The notes beneath the pieces were generated by a model. It made no database searches. It saw only the letters and a program-made list of their open reading frames with translations, and was not told where the DNA came from. 33,721 nucleotides of DNA from NCBI GenBank assembly GCA_001604005.1, contig LVAM01000024.1, positions 1 through 33,721 of the forward strand. Direction: 5' to 3'. Shown piece after piece: positions 1-5,852 of this stretch. This stretch comes from Clostridiales bacterium Firm_07. GTDB lineage: Bacteria; Bacillota; Clostridia; Oscillospirales; CAG-272. Each line of letters begins with the position of its first letter. Position 1 is the first letter of the stretch. Made by a program: the position numbers and the translations under genes.

Positions 1-155
1 TGTCAAGGGGTTTTCGTAAACTTTTTTCCCTTTTTTCTCGCTTTTTTTCAGTGGGGCTGTAAGGTGCTTTATGCAAACACTTTCAAGAAGAGGCGCAAAA
101 ACGCCGCCCGAAAAATGTTTTTACCTATATTATATGCGCGAAAGGCGACGAAAAT
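1..155. other. Non-coding edge region
   Basis: This stretch lies downstream of the M23-like gene and I see no gene in it. The first six bases read TTGACA on the minus strand, which suggests a -35 box of a promoter whose remainder lies outside the window. A TATAAT on the minus strand at 131-136 has no convincing -35 partner. The plus strand is pyrimidine-rich between about 25 and 50. No clear hairpin terminator for the M23-like gene is visible. Confidence 0.4.
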
Positions 156-1841
156 TCACTGCGCGGGCAAAACCAGCGCGTTCTCACGCAAAAACGCGGG
201 CGAAACGCTGCTTTTGCCGATGGTGACAAGCAAAATACAGCCGTCGCTGTCGGCAAATCCCGCGCCGCTTCTGCCTGCCAAGCCCAAAATATCGCCGGGC
301 GCGATGAAGTTTCCTTCCCGCACGCGCACCTCGGAAAGATCTCCGTACCAAGTATAGATCCCGCAACCGTGATCCAGCACCACATAGTTCCCGAGCGCCT
401 CGTCGACGCCGACTTTGCGCACGACGCCCGCCGAGAGCGCGGCAACGCTTCCGCTCATTCGGTAATACTCAAACTCGGCGGCAAACGGCACCGAGGCGAT
501 CGTAACAGTGTCGCCGTACCCGACGGTCGCGACGTCCGAGAGCGACGCAAGCGGCGCGACAGGCGTCAGCCGCGCGTAATCGATCTCCGCGCCGTAAGAC
601 GCGATCAAGGCGTCCAAATCGCCGCCAAGCAGTCGTTGCCAGTTTCCGCGCAACGTCTCCGCGTCGGGCGACAGCACCGAAGTGCCGGTCTGTTCGCCGA
701 CCGTAAGGTCAAAGCCCGCGCTGATGGTACCGTACGTCACGGTGAGATGATAATTTCCCGCCGATACCGTCGGGATCGCCGCGAACGCCATACCGTTTCG
801 CTCGAAGACGACCGGCTTGCCGGCAAGCGCGGGGGTAGATTCGATCTGCAATTTCGGAACGTTGCGCACGTTGCGGCAGGAAAGCAGCACATAGTCCCCT
901 GCCGTCGGCGTCAGCGTGCCGAGCGAGAAACTTGCCGCTTCCACCACTTTCATACGGAAAGCGTAAAACGCCGAGCCGTAATAGGCGGAATCGGACGCGA
1001 GGTTATACGACGCGGTGATCTCGAAATCAAGCACCTCGTCCTGCCGCAGTTCCGAGAGCGAAATGCCGTCTTTTTTGCCGCGATACAGTTCATTTTCGCC
1101 GCGCCGGATCACCACTTCGCAATCGCTCGGCTCCACCGAAAAATAAAATTGAATGTCGTTTGCGATGGGATAGACCAACCGCTCCGCCGTCGTCGCGATC
1201 TGCGTGCGGCGGGCAAAAGTTCCCTTTTGCGTGCGATAATGCCACGAAAGGCTGGTGGGGATCACCTCGTCGGTTGCCGCCGTTGTCAGAACAGGAAGCG
1301 TGGAGGCACCGTACAACTCGTACGCATAGGCGCTGTTGAGAAATTCCTGCGCGCTCTCCGCCGGCGTATACCATATCTTTCCCGCCTCGTCCACACAATA
1401 TACGGCGGAAGAAGCGGCGTTGCAATATAGCCGATACCGCTCGCTTGTGCCGGTATTGGTATACAGCACGATGTGATACACGTTGTTTTGATGCGTTTCC
1501 GGCAACGCGGAAGCGGCGGTTTTATGTTCGGTGAGCGCCGTGAAAAGCGTAAGCAAAGCCGCTTTTTCCTCGATGCTCTCGACGTCGTCAAATCGGCAAA
1601 CCGACGCGCCGCCGGGTCCCGTGACATCAAACGCCGTGTAGTAGGTTTCGACCACCGTAACCGAGCGATTTTGGATATAAAAATAACTGCCGATCGCCAA
1701 ATACGTGGGAATGAGAAGCAACAAAACGATGCCGAAGCGCACAAGCCAAACCGTAAATCCGCGCCGCGCGTGATCTTTGCGCTGCACGGCGGAGGCGCGT
1801 CTTGCAACTTTTGAAACATTGTTTTGCGGTTTTACTGCCAT
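156..1841 (-). CDS. Membrane-anchored protein with degenerate LytM/M23 peptidase domain
   Basis: 561 residues from an ATG preceded by AAAGGAG at good spacing; longer upstream readings lack a ribosome binding site. The N-terminus is basic (about residues 1-30), followed by one membrane segment (about 33-52), so the rest should be outside the cell. The middle (about 60-440) is a large extracytoplasmic region that I cannot assign. The last 100 residues have the M23/LytM fold signature: GNYVVLDHG, then YTWYGDL, then VREGNFIAPGDILGLAGRSG. In active M23 enzymes the zinc ligands sit in an N-terminal HxxxD-type motif and in HLH near the end; here the latter reads LLVTI and the Y-x-H-L position reads YGDL. 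I infer a catalytically dead LytM domain, as in the EnvC/SpoIIQ-type regulators or scaffolds of wall hydrolases. The fold call is firm, the cellular role is not. Confidence 0.8.
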   Translation of the reverse strand: MAVKPQNNVSKVARRASAVQRKDHARRGFTVWLVRFGIVLLLLIPTYLAIGSYFYIQNRSVTVVETYYTAFDVTGPGGASVCRFDDVESIEEKAALLTLFTALTEHKTAASALPETHQNNVYHIVLYTNTGTSERYRLYCNAASSAVYCVDEAGKIWYTPAESAQEFLNSAYAYELYGASTLPVLTTAATDEVIPTSLSWHYRTQKGTFARRTQIATTAERLVYPIANDIQFYFSVEPSDCEVVIRRGENELYRGKKDGISLSELRQDEVLDFEITASYNLASDSAYYGSAFYAFRMKVVEAASFSLGTLTPTAGDYVLLSCRNVRNVPKLQIESTPALAGKPVVFERNGMAFAAIPTVSAGNYHLTVTYGTISAGFDLTVGEQTGTSVLSPDAETLRGNWQRLLGGDLDALIASYGAEIDYARLTPVAPLASLSDVATVGYGDTVTIASVPFAAEFEYYRMSGSVAALSAGVVRKVGVDEALGNYVVLDHGCGIYTWYGDLSEVRVREGNFIAPGDILGLAGRSGAGFADSDGCILLVTIGKSSVSPAFLRENALVLPAQ

Positions 1842-1930
1842 AGCGTCTCCTTTCCCGAAAATCAAAATCTGCTTTGCGCAAACCGCGCCGCCCCGACCGC
1901 CGAAACGGCACAAAAGGCATTGTAAGATTT

Positions 1931-1959
1931 ATTATAGCACAAAACCCGAATTTTTGGAA
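1931..1959 (-). promoter_or_regulatory. Probable promoter of the M23-like gene
   Basis: On the minus strand TATAAT lies at 1936-1931, with a weak -35 (TTCCAA) 17 bp upstream. It is about 90 bp before the start codon at 1841. Confidence 0.5.
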
Positions 1960-1984
1960 GAGTTTTTGCCATTTTTATAAAAGA

Positions 1985-2024
1985 GCGGGCGGCAAGACAT
2001 CTGTCTTGCCGCCCGCGATGCGCG
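1985..2024 (-). terminator. Intrinsic terminator of the LRR lipoprotein gene
   Basis: A 15-bp perfect stem (1985-1999 with 2002-2016, loop of 2) is followed on the minus strand by TCTTTT. It begins within 10 bases of the lipoprotein stop codon. Confidence 0.85.
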
Positions 2025-2025
2025 T

Positions 2026-2646
2026 TTAAAGACTGCGCGTGGCGATGCCGTAACTGTGCGCGTATTTTTCGGCGTAAGAATCCGGGGCGCACACCACCAA
2101 AACCGAGGGACACCCCTCGAAAATGCCGTATCCCATCTCCGAAACGCTTGCCGGGATCCGCACGTCAAGCAGTCCCGTACATCCGTAAAAAGCAAACCAC
2201 CCGATCGACCGAACGCTCTCCGGCAACACGACGGAGGAGACGGCCGCCCCCTCAAACGCGCGATCTCCGATCGCCACCACGGGCGCGTCTTCCAAAACAG
2301 ACGGGATCGAAACGAGCGGAGAATTTCCTTCATACCCCGTGATGGTGACGCCGCCGTCCTCTTTTACGTAATGTAATACGACGCTTTCTTCTTCTCCCGA
2401 CGCGCTTGCGGGTTTATTTTCCAGTTCGCTGATGCGCGAACGGTAGGCGCTGTCGCTGATATATTTTTCTTCGCGCTCCCGCGCCAGTTCCGCCTCCAAC
2501 TCCTTGATACGCGCAAGGTACTCCTCGTTTTGCGCCGAAGCGGACACATCCGGCTTGTTTTCTTTCGATTGTTGCGCGCGGCACGCGGAAAGCGATAAAA
2601 CGAGCAAAACAAACGCAAGGCACAGCGATACGATCCGAAACTTCAT
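2026..2646 (-). CDS. Lipoprotein with coiled coil and BspA-type leucine-rich repeats
   Basis: 206 residues; ATG preceded by AAGGAGGTTGAAAAA. The N-terminus is a lipoprotein signal: a hydrophobic core ending in the lipobox LSAC at about residues 19-22, so the mature protein should be lipid-anchored at Cys22. Residues 40-80 are rich in E, K and R with heptad-like spacing, a probable coiled coil. The C-terminal 100 residues carry LRR_5/BspA-like repeats (AIGDRAFEGAAVSSVVLPESVRSIGWFAFYGC region), a domain common on the surface of gut Clostridia. Binding partner unknown. A TATACT about 25 bp upstream on the minus strand could be its -10, but I see no good -35. It is monocistronic, closed by a strong terminator. 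Confidence 0.85.
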   Translation of the reverse strand: MKFRIVSLCLAFVLLVLSLSACRAQQSKENKPDVSASAQNEEYLARIKELEAELAREREEKYISDSAYRSRISELENKPASASGEEESVVLHYVKEDGGVTITGYEGNSPLVSIPSVLEDAPVVAIGDRAFEGAAVSSVVLPESVRSIGWFAFYGCTGLLDVRIPASVSEMGYGIFEGCPSVLVVCAPDSYAEKYAHSYGIATRSL

Positions 2647-2745
2647 TTTTTCAACCTCCTTTTTTCACAGTATAATCCCTCGCGTGCGAAAAAAGCGGCG
2701 AAAACGGGCGATTGCGGAATTTTCTTTTCCGTGCGCCAAAAAGAC

Positions 2746-2774
2746 TTGACTTTTCGCCCCCGTGCGGTTATAAT
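2746..2774 (+). promoter_or_regulatory. Promoter of the CAU tRNA
   Basis: TTGACT at 2746-2751, 17-bp spacer, TATAAT at 2769-2774, 11 bases before the mature tRNA start. A strong sigma-A-type promoter. Confidence 0.85.
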
Positions 2775-2784
2775 GAGCAAGTAA

Positions 2785-2861
2785 GGGCCATTAGCTCAGT
2801 TGGTCAGAGCCACCGGCTCATAACCGGTTGGTCCAAGGTTCGAGCCCTTGATGGCCCACCA
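2785..2861 (+). tRNA. tRNA with CAU anticodon (elongator Met or lysidine-type Ile2)
   Basis: 77 nt including an encoded CCA. All four stems pair: acceptor GGGCCAT/ATGGCCC, D stem GCTC/GAGC, anticodon stem ACCGG/CCGGT around loop CTCATAA, T stem CAAGG/CCTTG. The anticodon is CAU. From sequence alone I cannot separate elongator tRNA-Met from tRNA-Ile2, whose C34 is modified by TilS; the CTCATAA loop and acceptor resemble both in Clostridia. It is not the initiator, because position 1 can pair. Confidence 0.95.
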
Positions 2862-2898
2862 GAAAAGCGGGGTACGCAAACGCGTGCCCCGCTTTTCT
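2861..2898 (+). terminator. Terminator directly after the CAU tRNA
   Basis: A 17-bp stem with an AAAC loop begins at the final A of the CCA; its 3' arm ends in CTTTTCT, which supplies the U-rich tract inside the stem. Confidence 0.8.
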
Positions 2899-2903
2899 GC
2901 CAA

Positions 2904-3021
2904 AAGGGCTCGAAGCCGAGCGGCAGTGAATGACAGCCCGGTGGGCTGTCAGAGCCGCGACGGAGACCGAGCCGTTACGCCGCGCACGGCGTAGGTGAGA
3001 CCGAGCCCTTGATGGCCCACC
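2904..3021 (+). repeat. Structured element ending in a copy of the tRNA 3' end
   Basis: The last 20 bases (3002-3021) are an exact copy of tRNA positions 2841-2860, from the T loop to the CC of CCA. The element starts with AAGGGCTCG (2904-2912), the reverse complement of CGAGCCCTT in that copy, so the ends can pair. Inside are two perfect hairpins (GACAGCCC/GGGCTGTC and ACGCCG/CGGCGT) and GCGGC/GCCGC flanking the first. The motif GAGACCGAGCC occurs twice. There is no ORF with a ribosome binding site. I do not recognise it; it could be a structured RNA read through from the tRNA, or a tiny mobile or att-like remnant. Confidence 0.75.
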
Positions 3022-3085
3022 GCAAACCAAACTACCCGAACACGCCGTTTTCTTTCTCCCAAACGGAATGCCGGGAATTGTCATA

Positions 3086-3114
3086 AGCAGAGGTTGACCA
3101 CCTCTGCTTTTTCT
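3086..3114 (+). terminator. Second terminator downstream of the tRNA-linked element
   Basis: A 9-bp stem AGCAGAGGT/ACCTCTGCT with a 5-base loop is followed by TTTTTCT on the plus strand only. No plus-strand protein gene precedes it, so it fits a transcript that reads through the tRNA and the structured element. Confidence 0.7.
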
Positions 3115-3149
3115 ATTTTCCCCTATGGGGACATTAAACGGACCCTTGA

Positions 3150-3233
3150 CTATACAAGTGTCATTGCCGCAAGGATCATCGCCACACACAGGGCGAGAAC
3201 TTTGATACTCGATTTTGTCAGTTTCATTTTCAT
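3150..3233 (-). CDS. Tiny hydrophobic peptide ORF (27 residues), doubtful
   Basis: ATG with AAGGAAGG just upstream, a short basic start (KLTKSS), then a hydrophobic run ending VAMILAAMTLV before TAG. It looks like a bare signal peptide, a leader peptide or a type I toxin. A second 10-codon ORF with a GAAGGTGA site lies upstream at 3333-3301. I see no minus-strand promoter. It sits in AT-rich DNA unlike its surroundings. Alternatively it is a chance ORF. Confidence 0.35.
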   Translation of the reverse strand: MKMKLTKSSIKVLALCVAMILAAMTLV

Positions 3234-3353
3234 ACCTTCCTTTTCTTATTTTTTTGAATTTTGTTTTGAGTTTTTCAACTTTGCGAAAACGCTTCTTTTC
3301 TCAAAAAATCATCGCCCCGCAACGGGCTTTCATAAAAATCACCTTCTTTTTTT

Positions 3354-3911
3354 TCAAAATGGGGTTGACAAACAGATAAAATCTGTTATACTGAATATAG
3401 GCATACGGCAACAGCCGTCACTGCACCGGCCAGCGTAACACTGGCAGTGCCCCGAGTGGTTTAATCTCGGGGACTTTTTTTGTTTTTGGAACTTCTTCAT
3501 TTTTTGCAAATTTTTCGGAGCGGGCGACGAATGATATAAAACTTTATATCTTATCAGTTCTACATCTTCCGCCGAAACATCTTGATTTTTGTGATTTTCC
3601 CGAAACTTTCTACCCACACGGATCGGCTTGCCCTCATCATCCTCGATCTCCACAAAATGTTTAAAGTACGATCGCCCATCTTGATACTTTTTCAAACGCG
3701 TTCGATGCTTCCCGTTTCGAGAAGACAATGGCACAACCGCCAAATCGTTCCGCTTATTTGTTTCGATTACAACGACCGGGCGCTCTTTGGTTGAACCGGT
3801 TTTACTTCTACCCAAATAGTTATCCTGCGTGGAAAGCGTACGCCCAAGGGGAACGCTTCGCTTCTTCGGTTTCCGTTTCACGGAAGCCGATTTTTTCTTT
3901 TTGCCGAGCAC
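3354..3911 (-). CDS. PemK/MazF-like protein
   Basis: 185 residues from GTG at 3911, which is preceded by AGGGGGTG; an in-frame GTG at 3920 overlaps that site and is less likely. The first 20 residues are Lys/Arg-rich. Residues about 43-70 (KERPVVVIETN...LAVVPLSS) match the beta-strand pattern typical of PemK/MazF growth inhibitors (RPVVV...VVPLTS), followed by a YFKHFVEIEDDEGKP stretch. MazF-type proteins are ribosome-independent mRNA endoribonucleases, but I cannot confirm catalytic residues, and no antitoxin gene is adjacent. The last 35 codons are Cys-rich, unlike the rest, and lie opposite the candidate small RNA, so the natural C-terminus may have been lost or the overlap may be functional. 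The region is AT-richer than its surroundings. Confidence 0.55.
   Translation of the reverse strand: MLGKKKKSASVKRKPKKRSVPLGRTLSTQDNYLGRSKTGSTKERPVVVIETNKRNDLAVVPLSSRNGKHRTRLKKYQDGRSYFKHFVEIEDDEGKPIRVGRKFRENHKNQDVSAEDVELIRYKVLYHSSPAPKNLQKMKKFQKQKKSPRLNHSGHCQCYAGRCSDGCCRMPIFSITDFICLSTPF
3365..3392 (+). promoter_or_regulatory. Promoter with palindrome filling the spacer
   Basis: TTGACA (3365-3370), 16-bp spacer, TATACT (3387-3392). The spacer contains ACAGATAAAATCTGT (3372-3386), an inverted repeat with 6-bp arms placed where a repressor would block polymerase. It points into the small-RNA candidate that follows. Confidence 0.75.
3399..3481 (+). ncRNA. Candidate small RNA, about 83 nt
   Basis: A near-consensus promoter and a clean terminator (stem CCCCGAG/CTCGGGG at 3450-3472, then seven T) are only about 60 bp apart, with no ORF between them. 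The interval folds into small hairpins (CGGC-AACA-GCCG; CCAG/CTGG). It is antisense to the 3' end of the PemK-like ORF and lies upstream of the tiny hydrophobic ORF. The layout resembles antitoxin RNAs of type I systems, but the target is inference. Confidence 0.6.
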
Positions 3912-3931
3912 TGCCTTCACCCCCTTTCAAG

Positions 3932-3967
3932 AAAAAAATACAGCGTGGGAAGTTACACTCCCCACGC
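3932..3967 (-). terminator. Terminator between two minus-strand genes
   Basis: Stem GCGTGGG/CCCACGC with an 11-base loop; on the minus strand it is followed by TGTATTTTTTTC. It separates the unknown gene at 4573-4049 from the PemK-like gene. Confidence 0.65.
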
Positions 3968-4048
3968 CGTTCTAAAACGCCGATGGGTAGCGTTATAGAC
4001 TTGTCTCATTGTGCTCTTCGGCGCCCATCTCGCCGAATTGCACTCGCG

Positions 4049-4573
4049 TTACACCCGCTTTTTAAGCGCCGCAATCTGCAAAAAGCATTGCAGCATTTTC
4101 TTGTCGCTGTCGCGTTCGGGGCGCAGTTTGCAATCATACTGAATACCGAGATGATCCACGTGGCGCACAAGGTACGAGAAGCCCGAAGTCTTCTTCCCGG
4201 TGTTCGCGTCGGTCACCTCATACGGCACAAGCATAAGCGGTTTAACGTTCTCTTCGCCGAAGACCACGCCGAGCATTTTATACCCGCCGAGGTCAGGCGG
4301 CACGAGCGAAACGCGCTGTTCCACGCCACGAAGTTTACCTTGCACCGAATAGCGGAAGTACGATCCCTTGCCGTCCTTGCGCTGACGCTCTTCGCGGAGA
4401 ACATAAAGCCCGCTTTCCTCTGCCGCGTCTTCGGCCGCCTTTTCGGCGATCGCCGCCGCGTCATCTTGTCCCGCCGTGGGAAGCGCGTCGTATAACGCGA
4501 AATCGTCCGTCAGAGCCGCATTCTTCACCGGGGTGGTATCTTTGCCCACCACCTCTTTTTTCTTTTCTTCCAT
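4049..4573 (-). CDS. Protein of unknown function
   Basis: 174 residues; ATG with AAGGAGAAAAACGAAAG upstream. I do not recognise a family. Residues 1-60 are low in complexity, Lys/Glu- then Ala/Asp/Glu-rich and probably disordered. The rest (about 58-174) looks folded, with alternating hydrophobic strands (YFRYSVQGKL, VSLVPPDLGGYKMLGVVFG, PLMLVPYEV) and a C-terminal helix. No signal peptide, membrane segment or cysteine motif is visible. Its 5' leader contains the hairpin GCCCCTT/AAGGGGC. With the PemK-like gene and the small-RNA candidates it forms a block of accessory-looking genes next to a tRNA, which could be an old insertion. Confidence 0.6.
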   Translation of the reverse strand: MEEKKKEVVGKDTTPVKNAALTDDFALYDALPTAGQDDAAAIAEKAAEDAAEESGLYVLREERQRKDGKGSYFRYSVQGKLRGVEQRVSLVPPDLGGYKMLGVVFGEENVKPLMLVPYEVTDANTGKKTSGFSYLVRHVDHLGIQYDCKLRPERDSDKKMLQCFLQIAALKKRV

Positions 4574-4693
4574 CTTTCGTTTTTCTCCTTCCTTGCCCCT
4601 TCAAAAGGGGCGTTTTTTGTTTGCAATTTAAGTAAAGCGCAAATTGCAAAAAAATAAAAGGACATAAACGGTACAAAGCGGACATCTTTTTTG

Positions 4694-4727
4694 AAAAGTA
4701 AAAAGCCCGCAGATTACTCTGCGGGCT
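4694..4727 (-). terminator. Terminator of the antisense RNA
   Basis: 10-bp perfect stem AGCCCGCAGA/TCTGCGGGCT with a 4-base loop, followed on the minus strand by TTTTTACTTTTC. Confidence 0.8.
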
Positions 4728-4788
4728 CCCCCTTTCCTTTGGAGATCGGGCGTGCTATTTTTTGGGTGTCCGAAAGGAGGTGATTACC

Positions 4789-4863
4789 TTGTGCAAATTC
4801 CTCAATACATACGGCAATATGATTATTGATCTCATTTGCAAATTGGTGATTATTTTTCTCTGA
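4789..4863 (+). CDS. Candidate type I toxin peptide (24 residues)
   Basis: TTG start 8 bases after GGAGG. The ribosome binding site is GAAAGGAGGTGAT, a full-length match to the 16S rRNA 3' tail. The peptide is short, has a few polar residues first and ends in the hydrophobic run LICKLVIIFL, typical of small membrane-acting toxins. The competing GTG frame at 4791 gives a polar 12-residue peptide. It lies wholly inside the antisense RNA transcribed from the other strand. I see no clear plus-strand promoter, and the inverted repeat GGTGATTAT/ATAATCACC overlaps its end. Known type I toxins vary too much for a family name. Confidence 0.5.
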   Translation: MCKFLNTYGNMIIDLICKLVIIFL

Positions 4864-4890
4864 CGGATAATCACCGCCTTCCGTCTCCCC

Positions 4891-4919
4891 ATTATAGCAC
4901 ACCGCGCTCTCGTCGTCAA
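4891..4919 (-). promoter_or_regulatory. Promoter of the antisense RNA
   Basis: TTGACG (4919-4914), exactly 17 bp, TATAAT (4896-4891) on the minus strand. Confidence 0.8.
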
Positions 4920-4936
4920 GCCTCGCCGCGATATCG

Positions 4937-4965
4937 TTGATTTATCTCACAAATTGTGTTATACT
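4937..4965 (+). promoter_or_regulatory. Promoter of the DUF3784 gene with palindromic spacer
   Basis: TTGATT (4937-4942), 17 bp, TATACT (4960-4965). The spacer contains the perfect 11-base palindrome CACAAATTGTG (4948-4958), a possible operator. Confidence 0.7.
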
Positions 4966-4998
4966 ATTCTAAACAAGGTGAAAGGAGAGTGTAGAGCG

Positions 4999-5313
4999 AT
5001 GATTTTCGGGGTGATCTTGGAACTGGTCATAGGAACACTGTGCATCATAATGGGACTGCTTATTTGGATCAAAAAGCGCGTTTCGTTGCTGCATACTTAT
5101 CATTATAAAAACGTAAAGGAAAAAGATATTCCGGCATACGCGCGGCAAATGGGCATCGGTTTGATCGTGATCGGCGTCGGGATATGCGCCACGGGTCTGC
5201 TGAACCTCTTTTTCGATTCCGCTCTTGTGATTTTGGCGTTGATCCCGGGATTTGCCGTGGGGCTTGTCGTGATGCACAAAGCCCAAAAGAGATACAACGG
5301 CTCTTGGTTTTGA
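4999..5313 (+). CDS. Small membrane protein, DUF3784 family
   Basis: 104 residues from ATG 4999, preceded by AAAGGAGAGTGTAGAGCG; an earlier in-frame ATG lies in the promoter region and has no binding site. It has three hydrophobic segments (about residues 3-20, 50-67 and 71-88) separated by a polar stretch with KNVKEKDIPAYARQMG. This topology and central motif are typical of DUF3784, a family of small integral membrane proteins of Bacillota with no established function. Monocistronic, between its own promoter and a bidirectional terminator. Confidence 0.75.
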   Translation: MIFGVILELVIGTLCIIMGLLIWIKKRVSLLHTYHYKNVKEKDIPAYARQMGIGLIVIGVGICATGLLNLFFDSALVILALIPGFAVGLVVMHKAQKRYNGSWF

Positions 5314-5336
5314 TGCACTTGATCGCGCCATAAAAA

Positions 5337-5363
5337 AGAACCCGATCTTTCGGGTTCTTTTTC
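5337..5363. terminator. Bidirectional terminator between DUF3784 and the iron regulator
   Basis: Stem AGAACCCGA/TCGGGTTCT with loop TCTT; T-rich on the plus side (TTTTTCTT) and, on the minus side, TTTTTTA. It serves converging genes. Confidence 0.8.
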
Positions 5364-5371
5364 TTGTTGCT

Positions 5372-5758
5372 TTATTTGTCTTCCGCGTCGTTTGTGTGCG
5401 CGCGCAAATGCTCTTTGATGGCGGCAAAAGTCTTGTCACTGATATAGTGCTCCACGCGGCAGGCGTCTTCGCTTGCGGTTTCCTCGTCCACGCCCAGCCT
5501 CAACAGTATGCGGGTGAGCGTGGTGTGACGGTCATATATCTCTTCCGCCTGCGCTCTCCCCTCCTCCGTCAAGGTGATCGCGCCCGCCGAATTGACGGTG
5601 ATCAGCCCGCTCTCTTTCAAAAGCCCGATGGCGCGGCTCACCGAAGGACGTGAAAAGCCCATATATTCCCCGACGTCGACAGAACGTACCAAAGGATTTT
5701 TTTCGGACAAGATCAAAATCGTTTCCAGATACATTTCGCGTGATTCTTGTATTGCCAT
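5372..5758 (-). CDS. Iron-dependent transcriptional repressor, DtxR/MntR family
   Basis: 128 residues. The ATG at 5758 follows the promoter closely; a longer reading would start inside or before the -10 box. The N-terminal winged helix (about 1-65) contains VGEYMGFSRPSVSRAIGLLKESGLI. The dimerisation and metal-binding domain follows. The C-terminal SH3-like domain of DtxR is absent, so the size resembles MntR. The ligand positions are iron-like: Met9 in EMYLETI (Met10 in DtxR, Asp8 in manganese-sensing MntR), His78, and Cys100-Glu103-His104 in DACRVEH, the DtxR pattern. I infer an Fe(II)-dependent repressor acting on the divergent feo genes through the GTTAGC palindromes between them. Confidence 0.85.
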   Translation of the reverse strand: MAIQESREMYLETILILSEKNPLVRSVDVGEYMGFSRPSVSRAIGLLKESGLITVNSAGAITLTEEGRAQAEEIYDRHTTLTRILLRLGVDEETASEDACRVEHYISDKTFAAIKEHLRAHTNDAEDK

Positions 5759-5786
5759 ATCTGCGCCCTCGCTTTCCATTATATAT

Positions 5787-5815
5787 AGAATAGCACACTC
5801 CGGCGCGAAAATCAA
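5787..5815 (-). promoter_or_regulatory. Promoter of the iron regulator gene
   Basis: TTGATT (5815-5810), 17 bp, TATTCT (5792-5787) on the minus strand, about 30 bp before the chosen ATG. Confidence 0.65.
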
Positions 5816-5852
5816 GCGTTTTGATGATTTGGCATTCTGCACAAATACGATT

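Larger units (their letters stand above)
4692..4884 (-). ncRNA. Candidate antisense RNA, about 190 nt
   Basis: A consensus promoter (TTGACG, 17 bp, TATAAT at 4919-4891) starts it and a perfect 10-bp terminator (4704-4713 with 4718-4727, T-rich tail) ends it. It covers the small plus-strand ORF at 4789-4863 entirely, including its ribosome binding site. A minus-strand reading of 62 codons exists, but its first ATG lies in the -10 box, so it cannot be the product. Best explanation: antisense RNA of a type I toxin-antitoxin pair. Confidence 0.6.

Noticed and set aside
2818-3189. Minus-strand ORF across the CAU tRNA ending in GLEPWTNRL
   Set aside because: It is the antisense of the tRNA and its 3' copy; such readings are a known annotation artefact.
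4714-4902. 62-codon minus-strand ORF at the antisense RNA
   Set aside because: Its first ATG overlaps the -10 box, so it would not be on the transcript, and it has no ribosome binding site.
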